DNA of 64,000 bases from Arthrinium phaeospermum (Eukaryota; Ascomycota; Sordariomycetes; Amphisphaeriales; Apiosporaceae), in contig QYRS01000013.1 in the NCBI GenBank assembly GCA_006503535.1, positions 1,364,001 to 1,428,000 of the forward strand, in the 5' to 3' direction. The translations under genes and the position numbers were made by a program. The notes below the pieces were generated by a model that ran no database searches, had not been told where the DNA came from, and was given only the letters and a program-made list of their open reading frames with translations. How positions within the stretch are numbered: position 1 is the first letter of the stretch; every line of letters starts with the position of its first letter. Shown here piece by piece: positions 42,982 through 56,619 of this stretch.

Positions 42982-45900
42982 TTTACGTTATTATATATAC
43001 GCCTTTAATAATATTATATATATTAAATTTATATATTATTAAAATAACGTATATTATTTATATAAAATTAATATATATCGGTATATTTTTATTAATTTAT
43101 TTTTTAAAAGAATTAAACGAATTTAAAAATATAAAAACATTTAAATATAAATAATATTTAAATTAAATTTAAATAAAGAATAAAGAAAAAAGTTTACTTT
43201 TTACGAAAAAAATTCTTTTAATAAAGAATTATTATAATTTTTAAAAATAATTAATTATAATTAATATAATATTTAAATAATAAATAAATTTATTTTATAT
43301 TTTTAAATAAAAAATAAAATTTTATTTATTATATACGTTAAAAATATAATTTATTAAAAAATGTTTATAATATTTAAATTAAATTTAAATTATATGTTTA
43401 TTTTATAATAAGTTATAATTAATTCGAAGTAACGGTTTTATTAATAGAATAAAAAATTATAATAATATTAATATATATATAAATGTTATATAAAGCGGAT
43501 ATATTTATAACGGCGAATATTTTTAATATTTATAAATATTTTTTTAATTAATCGAATTATATAAGAATTAATATATATAAAATTTATATAAGGTATATAT
43601 AAAAAATATATCGTGTTTATTAAATATTTTATTTTTATTAAAAAGGTAAGTATTTTATATTTTTATAAATAATTAATAAATAAAATTTATATATAATTTA
43701 TATATTATAATATATTTTTAAAAGTCGATAAAATAATAATAATTTTATATTAAAAAAAGGAAATATTAATAAAATATAAATAAAATATATAAATAAAATA
43801 TAATTTTATTTTATTTAATTATTAATAGTTTATAAATTATTAAAGTTATTAATAAGGATATAATAATAGTTTTAATTATACGCCGGGGGTTAAATCGAAA
43901 CTTTCGATATAATTATAATATAATATATAAATTTTATATATATATATTTAATAAATTAATAAATAAGGTTATTAATAAAAAATATAATAATAACGTTATA
44001 TATATTATTTAAATTTAATATGTTTATAATAATATTATTAAATAATAAATTTTTATTATTATAAATAATAAAATTAATATTAAGTATATAGTTAAAAAAA
44101 TTAATATTTATATATATATTAATATAATACGGTATATAAATATCGTATAAGTTTTATATATATAAAAGGGGATAAAAAAAGGTTAATTAATATTATATAA
44201 ATCGGATTAAATTATAATAATTTAAGGATTTCGATCGAATAAAATTCGAAATTTATATAAATAATATATATATTTTTTATAAAAAAGGGGTTATTTATAT
44301 AGCGATAATAGTTCGATTAAATCGATATAATATTAAGGGCGAAAAATTAATATCGATATTAATATTAATATTAATATTAAATAATTTAAATATTATTTAG
44401 ATATTATATAAATATTATATTTATTATATTTATTTATAATTAAATAAAAGGTATTTTAAATAAATAAATAATTATTATTTATTAAATAAATAAGTATATT
44501 ATAATAATATATTTATTATATATTAAATATATAAAGTTTAAATATTATATATATAAAATAAATAAAGCGAAAAAAGTATTTATATATAAAAAATAAAAAT
44601 CGAAATAAATTCGAAAAGTAAAGTTAATATAATTATATAATATTAATAATATATATAATATTTAAATTTAATATATTTTATATAATATTTTTATATTTAT
44701 TAATAAATTTTATAAAAATAGCGTTATAAAAGTTATTAAGAATATAAATAAATTATATATAAATTATATATAAATAAAATATATATTCGGGTTCGTTTTT
44801 AAAAATAATATAGCGTTATTTATAAAATATAATAAAATAATAAAAAATATTATTAAAATATTAATAAAATATAAATATTATTTAAATATTATATAAAATA
44901 TATATATAATTTAACGGTAGCGATTTTAAATTAAAAAACGTTATTATAATTATTAAAATAGATAATTTATTTAAAATTAATATATTATATTTATATATAA
45001 AAAAGGGTTATTTATTATTATATAAAATAATATATCGATTAAGTTTAATATATTAATATAAAGTTTAAATATTATTCGAATAAAAACGATATATATAAAG
45101 CTTAAATTTTAAAAAATTCGGCCGTAACGGATTAAAAAATTAAAAGTAAATTCGGCTATATAATTATAATTTAATATTAATATATATATATAAATATTAT
45201 ATAAATTTTATATAAAAATTATTTATATATAAATATCGAAACGAGAAACGATAACGTCAATAAAAATAATATTTATAAAAAATTAATATATATAATATTT
45301 ATATTTTATATAAAAAAGTATATATTAATTATAAAAATAAAAAAAAAGCTTATTTAAAATAAATTAATATAAAATATTAATTAATAAATATAAATAAGAT
45401 TCGAATAAAGTTTATATAATATATATATAAATATATATTAAAAATAAAATTATTATAAACGGTATTTTAAATTAAAAAATCGAAAATAATAAGAATAGCG
45501 GTAAATATTAATATAATAATTAATTTAAATATAAAATTAATATAAATAATATATAAACTTTAAAAAAAAAAATCGATTATTTTATAAATAATTAATATTA
45601 ATATTTAATTTAAATAAAATACGATTAATATTTACGTAATAAAATAATTTACGTTAAATATTTTTTATATAAAAAAAAGTATAATATATAATTATTACGA
45701 TATTATATAAATAACGTATAAATAATATTTAAATAAAATATATATTATACGAATAAAGAATCGATTTATAAAATATTTATTTTTATTAAAAAAAAAAAAA
45801 AGAAATTATAAAACGACGCGTATAAAATTTAATATTATAATTATTTTATATATATTTTACGTTAATTTAAATTAAATATAATATAAATAATATATATAAT

Positions 45901-48900
45901 ATATAAATTAATTAATTATAAATTTATTTAATTATCGCGGATTTTATTAAAAATAAAATATAATATAAATAATATTTATATAATATTTATTTTTTAAAAT
46001 ATATAATAATTTTTTTTTTTTTTTTAATTATTTAATCTTTTCTTTTCGTTTTTTCTTTATTATTATTTCCCTTAATTTCGTAATTTTTTATTACTTTATT
46101 TAAAATTTATATATTATATTTATATTATTTAAATTAAAATATTTTATTTTTATTTTTTGTTTTATTATTTCTAATAAATATATATTTATAAACCGTATAT
46201 ATATAAAATTTAATTTTAATTTAAATATAACAATAAACTTTTATATTAAAAATAGTTTTATAATTAATTTTAATAATATAATTTTAATTAAATTAAATTA
46301 AATAAAATAAATTTTCGGTTTTAATATATCGATAAAGGGTTATTAAAAAATTTAAATAATAAAATTTATATAATATATAAATTTAATTTAAATTTTAATA
46401 TATTTAAATATATATTATTTTATTTAATATTAATAAAGTTATTAATACTTTTAATTTAATAATCTTTATTTTATAAAGTATATATAAAATTTAAATTTAA
46501 TTTATATTTAAATATATTTTAATCGATTAAAAAGTAATAATTATCGTTTATATCCGAAATTTAAATAATATTTATATTTAATATTATTTAAAAGTTATCA
46601 AGGTTATAATATATTTTATTAAAGTTTTTAAATTTACGTTTAATTTTTTTTATATCGCCATAAATTAAATTAATTAATATATATATATAAATATAATATA
46701 AATAATATATATTATTTTAAAATAATTCGTTTAAATTTCGTTATATTTAATATATTTCATTAACGAAACGGTATTTTAAATAATATAAAAAAAAAATAAC
46801 GATAATAATATATAAAAATTAATATTTAAAATTTAAATTAAATAAATATAAATATAATTTAAATTTAATATAAATATAATTTATATATAATATAAATATA
46901 ATTTAAATTTATATATATCGATATAAAAAAATTTAATTATTTATCGATAAAATTATTAATTATAAAATATTTATTTTTTAAAATATTTATATTTTATAAT
47001 ATTAATATAATTAATAAGTTCAATTTTTAAATATATTTAGTTTAAATTTTTTATTAATTATAAAAAAGATTTATATTAAAATTATTTAATAATTTTTAAT
47101 AAGAATTAATAAAAAAATAGTATAATATATATATATATATAAAAATAAATATTTAAATAAAAAAATATTATACTTTTAATTAATATATTTAATATTTATT
47201 TTAAATTTATATTAAATATAAAATTTAATAATTTATTAATTAAATAATTTAAATATTTAATTCGGAAATTCCGTAAAAAGTATATTTTATAAAATATAAT
47301 AATATATAAATATTTTTTATATTCGAATTAAATTTATATTTAATATATATTTAATACATACGAAATATATAAAAAAAGATATAATATATTATAAAGGAAT
47401 TTTTTAAAGTTATAAATTTATTTTTTATATATATCAATAGCGATTATAAAAATAATATATTTAATATTATTTAAATTTATATAATATTTAAACTTAATTT
47501 TTCGATTAAAAATTCGTTTAAATTAATAAAATATATATATAAATAATTAATAATATTTTCGATAATATTTAATTAATAAATATATATAAAAATAATAATT
47601 TTTAAAAAAATAATTAATATATATATATATAAATAATATATATTTATTTCGTATATAGTTATTATTTTAATTATAAAATAAAGGTTAATTTTTTTAATAA
47701 TTATTTTAAATAATAAATTTATTTAAATATAAATATATTTTAAAAATATATTTATTTAATATTTCGTTATATAAATTATTATATAACGTTATATTTCGTT
47801 ATATTTTTTAAATATATATCTTTTAAATAAATTATTTATTTTCCATTTAAATATTATTTAAATAAAGTTTACGTTAATATTTAATAAAATTTATACTTTT
47901 AAAGTATATTATTAATTATTATTAATAAATTAATTTATTTAATCGATTTTTTAAATTAAATCCGAAATAATATATATTAAAATATAATACGCTTTATTTA
48001 ATATAATATTATTTATAAAGCTATAAAAATTATAATCGAATTATATATAATTAATATAAATATTATATAAATAGACTTTATATATACCTTAAATTAACTT
48101 TAATAAATTCTATTATCGTATAAACTCGTTAAATTTTACTTTTAATAATAAAAGTAATTTAATCGAAATTAAAAAAATATATAAATATAATCCGCGTATA
48201 ATAATATATATATATTATTATCGAAATATATATAAAATAAATATATTTATATATTAATTATATAGTTTTATATTAATACGATTTTTTTTTAATAAATAAT
48301 TATATTATAATATTTTCGAAATTTAATTTTTATATATTTAATATATATATTATATAATTTTTATTAAAAAACCGTTTAAATATAACAATATAAAATAATT
48401 AATAAAAATATAATTAATATTATTTTTAATAAAAATCGTTTAATAATAAATTTAAATCTTATTAATTTAAAATAATTAATAAATATAATTTAAATTATAT
48501 TAATATATTATTTAAATATAAATATATAATATATATATTATTTTATATAAAAATTTAAAATAGTTTATTAAAATATATTTTTATATTTATTAAAGAAATA
48601 ATAATAAACTTTTTCAATATAAATTTTTCGAATTATATTATAAAAATTATATATATTTTTAATTTATAATTTATATAAAAAAATAAAAGATTTATTTTAT
48701 AATTCAATTGTTTAATTATTAATTTAAAATTCGATTTTTATTTTATTAATAAATATTTTAATATAATAATAAAAATTTATTAAATCGAAATTAATTAAAT
48801 ATTATATTATTTATAAATATATTTAATATAAAATATTTATAATAATTAATATTAAAATAAATAATATTAATAATATATTTATTAATTTAAAATTTAAATA

Positions 48901-49906
48901 TATTTAATTTATATATAATATATTTTAAAATAAAGAGTATATTTTAAAAACTTTAATATTATATTATAAATTATATCGTATTAAATATAATATTATTAAT
49001 TTTAAAAAGATTTAATATAATTAAAGTATATATAGAATAAAAATATATATATAAATTAATATTTTTATAAATATTTTTATATTTCCGAATATAATATTTC
49101 GGATTTAAATATTATTTTTTTATATAAACTTCTTTTAAATTTAATTTATATTTAACGATATATAATATCTTTATAAAAAATATATATAAATAATAATAAA
49201 ATCGAGTAGTTTTAAATTTCGTTAATTTCGATAAATTAATAATAATTATTTAAAATAACTATATTAAAAAGTTTAATAATATTTTAATATTATTAATATA
49301 TATAAAGTATATATAATATTTAAATATAAATTATATTATATATTAATATTTTTCGATATAAATTTTTTATTTATTTATTATTTTTTCGGTTAAAATTAAA
49401 ATATATTTTTAAAGCTTATTTAAATTATTATTTTCGGAATTTAAAAAATATTTATATTTTATATAAATATTATTTAATATTAAAAATATATTAAATAAGG
49501 CGTTATTAAATATTTTTAATAAAGCGTTTAATATTAATAATACGTTAAAAAAGTAAAATATATAAAGAATATTTAAATATTAAATAATATTTTAAATAGT
49601 TTTATATATAATAATATTATTATCGGGATTTATATTATAAAACTTTATATCGAATAAAGTGTATATTAAGTATAAATTCTATTTATATAAAGTATTTTTT
49701 TTATTAAAATATTTTATATTATTTTTATTTTAAAATTTATTTTAAATTATAAAATTTAATTATTATAAAAACGGTATAAAACTTTAAAAATTTATATATA
49801 TTTTAATTAATATAATATAATTTTAAAATTTAAACTTTATCTAAGCTTTATATATAATTATATATTTTAAGGGTAATATAAATTACTCGTTAACGACGCT
49901 TTGACC

Positions 49907-49948
49907 AACTTTGAAGGTGGTATAAATAACCCCTATAGGTGGTCCGTA
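49907..49948 (-). repeat. Right terminal inverted repeat
   Basis: On the minus strand this begins TACGGACCACCTATAGGGG and continues GTTATTTATACCACC. It keeps more G+C than the left copy, so it is less RIP-mutated. Confidence 0.8.
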
Positions 49949-51133
49949 TTAGGATCCTATAGGGTTCGGGGGCAGTTAGGGGAGACAGGCATGCGTGATA
50001 GCGGGGTTTTGGGGGGATGGTAGTAGGGCTGAAGCTGAAGTTGGCCCAGAGGCAGTCGGAAGCTGAAATTTGAGTCAAACCTAAAGGGAACTCTCGGGGC
50101 ATTACAAAACTCGGAACTCAATGATAATGGTATAAGTATCAAGTATGTAGGTATGTAAGGTTGTGTATATGCGTTGATAATATAAAAAAGAGTTTAGCAT
50201 AGGGATGCGAGGCAGCAGCGGCAGCATCAATGTGAATGTACGAATCATCAATGTATGGATTCCGACTGTCTGCAGGCTAGGTTCATGTTGCCAGGATATG
50301 ATAAGTACCTAATGTAACAGAAAGCGACCATCTAGGCTGGCCAGGAAGTACGTGGCATCAACACCCTCAATCACCACCACATGAAGATACCTCAATTGGA
50401 GCTGGAACATGATGCTGCTAACGAGTAGCAGGAGCCTTATTCACGGAAATAGATCCAAGATAGGTACCTAGGTATGTACATAAATGTATAACCTCGTAAC
50501 ACAATGTCTGGACCAAGGAACTGCACCTGTGAGACCCGCTCATTACCAAACATCGTCTCAAGGCTTGCTGGCCAAGTTGCACACATTCAAACCACTAACC
50601 TACACATGGCTGCTGGGATTTGTAGGCAGCCTCTCATTACTTCAGCAACTAAACTACCCGGTGACTTCGAAGTATCATGCATTGGAAGGATCAAGACTCG
50701 GCTTGAAATTACCCCGCGCTGACAGGCATCAAGCCCCTTATGTGTTCTAGCTATGGGTTTGTTCCCTTATCCTTCACATACGTCGGAAAGATACATAGTT
50801 CGTGGCCCAATAGGGTCTACTATAATGAATGCCCTTATAACGACCAAAGATCTAAAGAGGCCATGTCCTCATCACTGGCGTTGCTCGCTTACATCCAGAG
50901 TTTTTCTGGAATTGGTGCTATCTTATCATCACCAAAGCACAGCCTTGTGCGTATTGTGAATGGTAGTAAGGCTCTGTTTGAAACATGCTCCAAGCAGTAC
51001 CCCTATCCGAAAGGGTGGTGGTGGTGGTGGTGGTGGTGGTGGTATCGCACCTAAAAACCGCGTATGCGTATCTGGCAGCCCATCTATATGCCACAGACAC
51101 CGTGTGGGTCGGTGCCGGGGATGAATACGTTTC
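49949..51133. other. Intergenic stretch right of the element
   Basis: Composition returns to normal directly after the right terminal repeat. A GGT microsatellite (51014-51043) and GTAGGTA-type runs (50142-50160, 50461-50480) are present. No gene is supported. Confidence 0.55.
51014..51043. repeat. GGT trinucleotide microsatellite
   Basis: About ten GGT units lie about 90 bp downstream of the THO3 stop codon, in non-coding DNA. Confidence 0.9.
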
Positions 51134-52461
51134 TTATTTCGCCCCTGCACTGATGATACGAAGAATACCGAGGTCGCTATAGGCGAGAGCATACCTATTT
51201 GGGGCCCAGGCAACGACGGGACACGGCGAAGCAGTCTTGAATGTGAATAAGTGCTCGCCTGTCTCCGCATATGTGAACTCTAGCCCATTGCCTTCGTCGC
51301 TTCCACCGACGATATAGTTGCCATCAAAGGAGAAGCCTGTTTACATGGTGAGTAAAAGAACCGGCTATCAGAGGTACGACTCAACACGGGAGAGACTCAC
51401 TGATTGTTCGAACAGGACCAACCATCTTAGTGATGGTCCTTTCGCAATTCCACTCGTCCGTATCCCACAGGGAGATGAGCGAATCTGTTCCTCCCGTCGC
51501 CAAACACCGGTTGAAAGGGTGTAACTCTGCAGAGATGCATGACGATGTATGTCCACTCAGCATAAATTCAGCCTCGGCCTCGGGCTTGTAGTCGTAGCGG
51601 AATGCTGGTTCAAAACTTGGGAAATCGAGGATCCTAATGCGGCCCTCGCCAGTGGTAGCATATATCCTCTTTCCGCTCCAACAGAACACTACCTGGTTGG
51701 TTGGTATGCTCTGCTGGTGGGACGAAACCGGCGTGCTTTTCGTTGGAGAGAGCACAAACAGGTTGTCCGCCTGGCGATGTTTGTTGTTAGCACGACATGG
51801 CCCGGCGTTGGTGAAGGCGGGCTCGCATTTACCTTGTTGCCCACAATAAGGTGCTCGCCATCAGGTGCCCAAGCGAGGGTGAAGGCCTCGCCGAGCCCCT
51901 TGACTTCGTTTACGAGGGCCTTAGTCTTGACATCCCAGAACTTGACCGTACCGTCACTGCTGACGCTGCAGAGTTCGAGCTCCTTGACAGGGTTGAAGGC
52001 TACCTTTTCGATAGAGGCAGTATGGCCCTTCAGCTCAGTCGACTGCCGCACATTGGGCTTGTCAACATTCCCTAAGGTTCAGTTGCCAGATTAGCTGACT
52101 GTAGGTTTTGATGTGTCCCAGTAGGACAAACGGCGAACGCGATGACGAATCATCAACAAACAGCCGTACATTGACGACATAAAAAAAAACATACAAACGC
52201 GAAGGGTCTTGTCGGCACATCCTGTCGCAACCCAAGTACCCAGAGGATTCCATGCTATGGAACGCAAGCTGTAGGTTTGTCAGTATATAAGACCGGCCCG
52301 GCGTCTGCCCAGAAGGGGCGTGTAAAACTGCGAGTAGCCAAAACGTACTTGTGAACGCCTCTGGCCGCATTGGTATCGTTGTAGGTTGTGGGTTTCAGAT
52401 TCGGAAAGACCGACTTGAACTTCTCGGGCGGAACAGATGCCTTGGGCTGTATGCGCGCCAT
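51134..52461 (-). CDS. THO3: THO complex subunit 3 (Tex1/THOC3-type WD40 protein)
   Basis: Five exons: 52461..52349, 52268..52195, 52071..51833, 51770..51401, 51336..51134; 332 residues; introns 62-123 bp. WD40 beta-propeller protein of the THO/TREX complex, which couples transcription elongation to mRNA export. Family features: the GVHNLRSIAWNPLGTWVATG segment, the ELKGHTASIEKVAFNP repeat with SVSSDGTVKFWDVKT, and the late LHPFNRCLATGGTDSLISLW and FSFDGNYIVGGSDEGNG repeats. The protein ends ILRIISAGAK, normal for the family. The gene is divergent from RIC1. Confidence 0.92.
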
Positions 52462-53186
52462 ATTTGGTCAATGTCCGGCGCGTGAGAGATGGATGAGATA
52501 GGCTTCCAGTGCAGTACAGTAGTTCTGGTAGTTCTGCCGCGTCCACGCGACTTGAGGTATCCGAGTTCCCCACCACTACCGGAGCATGTCTGACTTCTAC
52601 AAGGACGTTTGGAAATCTGTAGCGCTGGCGAATGGCATCAATCCCTTCTTCTCATGCAACGAATTGCCAGTCTTTCCTGTTCGATGTTTCTGATTTCTGA
52701 AAGCATCAACCGCATCTGATGCAAACTGCTACATAAATACATAACCTGGCATAATCACAAGCTGAAGCTCGGGCGCAAAGGCGGCACGTGGAGTGTGCTG
52801 TATTCAATTACCAGGCATTTGCTGGATATGTACCTCATGTATCGCTTTACCAGGTGTACCTCGAGTACTGATTGGGTAATTGATTGCTCCCGTCCACCTA
52901 AGAGGTAGCTAAGCTCCAGTGGCAGGCGTATGGTGGGCTGTAGCGGACTGCATAGCGGTCTACAACATTACACATGCATACAAACCTACATACCTCGACT
53001 CTGGGGCCTCCTTCCGATCTGCCATTGCCAGTCTATACAAATTCCTCTGTGCCATGCTGATATCGCCTCAACACAATTGAAATGTACTATTGAGCTGCAG
53101 ACCGCTAGCCTCCTGCTTCATACCTCCGCGATAATCTGGTTGGCATGCGGCAACGCTGATGCGGCCCCAATTGGCTTTCAGAAGCC
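52462..53186. other. Divergent promoter region, THO3 / RIC1
   Basis: 725 bp between two divergent ATGs. It should contain both promoters. No specific element is assigned and open frames are short. Confidence 0.6.
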
Positions 53187-56100
53187 ATGTACTGGCCCGT
53201 AGGAACGCCTCGGATCTATGCAACAAGCACCAACCCAGCTCCGGCGCATTCGAACGCCCTCCTCTCGCACGATGGCCTCGACCCGGGCGCCAACTCGGAT
53301 AGTCGCTCCCTACTGAGTGTAGACTCGGCTCTTTCCAAGCCCACCGACGACGGGAGCCAGAGCGATGCGACGTCCGATGCACCTGCTTCTCTAAACCAGC
53401 CTCCCCCGACACCCTTTACCCCCAGGACACCCGCTGTCAACTCGGTCGAGCACGACGTCTTCCATGAATCCTCGGCCCCTTATTCCCAGGATGCGTCTCT
53501 GTCCATCCCGCCGGGCGAGCCGGTGCTTGCGTTGAGGGTGTCCAAGACCGGTCATCTGTTCGCCGTCATAACCGAGACGACTATAACACTATGGCAGACC
53601 AAGGTAGGCATTGGCTCTTGAAAGACAATACGCTTCGTCAGGCTGACTCGCCCTGCTCCAGCCGACTGTTATTCTCGCCGTGGTCGTACGCTCTGCGGCC
53701 TCGTTGAGGTCCTATGGTACCAATGTGGCCATCTTGTTGCGCCCCGACTCGGCCATATTTGTTGTGCGCACCAGTTCCGACTTTCTCATCACGTACTCGC
53801 TAGCAACTGATACCGAGTCCCGCATCCTGAAACCGCACTTCGCCGACCACACCAATATTGTCAGGCGGCGCCAGAGCCACTTTGGAGGTCCCGGCAATTC
53901 CGCCCCTGATCAGATCTTGTTGGGGCCCGGCGAGGGAGCAGGTGTCCGCGACATGAGTGTACGCTTCAGGAGAGTCATCAAAGTGGATGCCGGTATTGAG
54001 TGCGCAATTGCTCTCGAGGATGAGCTGGTAGTCGCGACGAGAAAACCGGCGGCCGTCCAGTGTATACGCTGGACCCCAGACAAGACGGGAAACCAGACTA
54101 GCACCGAGATTCTTAGTCGTATGACTTGGGTCGAGAAGAAGACCTCCGTCAAAGAGATAACGCATGACCGACCAATGAACCTCTCCACATGGGTAACCAG
54201 TGACGGCAGAGCCTATGCCGTACAGCGCAACAACGCGGCGCAGGCGTCTCAGTCAAAAGATAATGGCGAGGTGGATCCAAAGAAACTATTCAAGGGCTAT
54301 TGCTTCCATACACCACAGGGGGAGGCCGATGGCGCGGTCAAGGCCATTATCAACGCCAGATTCTCGCTCATTGCCGTCGGGTGTGCTGACGGGAGCATTC
54401 GCGTCTATTCAGTAAGAGACTACGCCGGTAACATACCAGCTTCTCACGTCCACAACAACCCCGTATCGACCAGAACATCAGGTAGCTTAACAGTCCTAAG
54501 CTATACCCCAGACGGATACTGCCTCTTTGCCGGCTACGAAAACGGCTGGGCATGCTGGAGTGTGTTTGGAAAACCCACCAGCCAGAGTTTTGGTGCCATT
54601 CCTTCCGTGACCTCCGCCAACAACGAGGAGTGGCTGAATGGGGTCACCGACGCCTCGTGGATCGGAGGCGCTTGTGAAATGCTTCTGGTTAGTCGACGAA
54701 GCGACTCTATCTGGCTGCTGGAGATGGCCAGAAGCGCAGTGACCGGTTGTTACAGCCCTCCCAATCTATTCCGGACTGTTCTGCAGACATCTTCTAGTGT
54801 TATGGTTTACAGGGGCTACGACCTCCCGGATCTGACTAGTATATCTGCTGAGCCATTTCTATGGCACACGGCGCGAGTGCCCGAGAACTATCTATTGAAC
54901 CAGTGGCCAATCAAGTGCACAGTGGTCTCGTCTGATGGTCGATATGTAGCCGTGGCAGGTCGGCGTGGCCTTGCACATTACAGCATCAACAGCGGCAGGT
55001 GGAAGACCTTCTCCAACGAGGCAGCGGAGAATGAGTTCCAGGTAAGGGGCGGCATGTGCTGGTACCAGCACATCCTCGTTGCCGCCGTCGAGGCCAACAA
55101 CCGGTCGTACGAGCTGCGTCTTTACTCGAGAGAGGCGGCATTGGAGAGCTCCACCGTCATGTTCACGCAAAAGATGCCGGCTCCCATCGTCCTGATCACC
55201 CCTTCAGGCGAAGACTCTCTTCTGGTCTACACTTATGACAACCAGCTCTACCACTTCGTGTTTGCCCCGGTCGGCGGTGCGGTCCGTCCTATACAAGTTG
55301 GGCAGATTGCCTTCCACGGAATTGTTCGATCTCCGGCCAGAGTCAGGGGCCTCAGTTGGATCCTACCCGAAACTCAGCTCTTGGACGGAGACCCTTCGCA
55401 GGACGTGTCGGTGGCGTCGGTGCTATTTCTAGTCGATGGCAAGCTTGTCCTGCTTCAGCCGTCACTCAACAACGACGGCCATCTCAAATACGACATGCGT
55501 GTGATATCGCAAAGCGTCGAGTACTACATCAGCATGAAAGACCAGATGGCCGTCCATCTGCTGAACCATGCTAGCACACATTTTCCTGCAGAGACGGAAG
55601 ACGGCGGGCTTCGTAACTCGTTATGGGTCTTCGAGGGGAACGAGCTGAAAGTCTGGCCAGAAGTGCAAGAAGTGTTACGGGCAGCCACCGACGCTACACA
55701 GGACCTCCCACCCACCGTGTCGATGCCAATGGATTTCTATCCTCTATCTACCCTGCTCTCGAAGGGCATCGTGCTCGGGGTCGAGCCTGATCTGGTACAG
55801 AGAAGAGACGTGAACTTCTCATACTTCCGCTTCTCCATCCGGGTAAGTCGCGTGTGGCCTTTGCCCAATCTCGCAGTGTTGTGTTGTGTTGTGTTGCGTT
55901 GCTGACATATGTAGACTCACCTCTTCCTCCCCGAAATACTGCGCTTCCAGCTCGCCGGCAAGAACTTGACGGCAGCACTCAAGCTGGCGCGAGCCTACCA
56001 GGACCTGGAATACTTTGCCCACGCGCTCGAGATCTTGCTGCATCACGTGCTTGACGAGGAGGTCGATTCGGCACCAGCGCCCGACGCGGCAGTGCTGCCG

Positions 56101-56619
56101 CGTGTTCTGTCGTTGCTCTCGCATTTCCGACAATATCACGACATTGTGGTTCAGTGCACACGCAAGACGGAGGTGCGGTCGTGGCGGACGCTGTTCGCTT
56201 ACCTTCCGCCACCACAAGAGCTGTTCGAGGAATCACTACAGCAAGGGTCGCTCAAGACGGCAGGCGGCTACCTGCTGATTTTGCACACGTTCGATGAGCT
56301 GGCAGCGGCGTCGGAGCAGTCGGTGCGGCTGTTCTCTCGGGCGATCCGGGAAGAGGACTGGGAGCTCTGCAAGGAGCTGGCCCGCTTCCTGGCCGCCCTG
56401 GACGAGAGCGGAGAGACGCTGCGGGAGGCGATGAACCTGGTGAACATGAGAGTCCGGGCAAACAGCGAGGATATGGACATCATGACGAGACTAGAAGTGC
56501 CCACGCACAGGCTCACCCTCAACGGCAGCAGCGTGGACTCTCGACGGGATTCGGGCTCCGACATGCAGTCGACGAGTGATGCGAGCGGGAGCAGCATAGG
56601 AACAGCGAGTAATTCGTAA
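53187..56619 (+). CDS. RIC1: RIC1, subunit of the Ypt6/Rab6 guanine-nucleotide exchange factor
   Basis: Three exons (53187..53603, 53662..55842, 55915..56619) give 1,100 residues; introns are 58 and 72 bp. RIC1 with RGP1 activates Ypt6/Rab6 on Golgi membranes for endosome-to-Golgi traffic. The start MYWPVGTPRIYA is the conserved beginning of the family. A beta-propeller region spans about 90-640 (GYENGWACWSVFGKP; SLTVLSYTPDGYCLFAG; CTVVSSDGRYVAVAGRRGLA). The helical RIC1 domain follows, with FLPEILRFQLAGKNLTAALK and LARAYQDLEYFAHALEILLH from about 866. A Ser/Asp-rich tail ends the protein. The N-terminal part contains a Ser/Pro-rich insert (about 15-90). Intron 2 carries a GTGTT microsatellite. 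Confidence 0.94.
55876..55900. repeat. GTGTT microsatellite in RIC1 intron 2
   Basis: Pentanucleotide GTGTT units fill much of the 72-bp intron between the donor at 55843 and the acceptor ending at 55914. Confidence 0.8.

Larger units (their letters stand above)
42940..49948. mobile_element. RIP-degraded DNA element with terminal inverted repeats
   Basis: About 7 kb that is roughly nine-tenths A+T in the lines I counted and has no open frame of 60 codons on either strand. Its ends are imperfect inverted repeats: left 42940-42981 (beginning TACGGATTACCTATAAAGG) and right 49948-49907 read on the minus strand (TACGGACCACCTATAGGGG). In the first 42 positions 33 match and all nine differences are transitions, as expected of RIP. 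Each end has a TA outside CGGA, compatible with a TA target-site duplication, as in Tc1/mariner-type elements. C almost never precedes A, while CG survives. No transposase can be reconstructed. At 7 kb it may be a nested or composite insertion. Confidence 0.8.
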
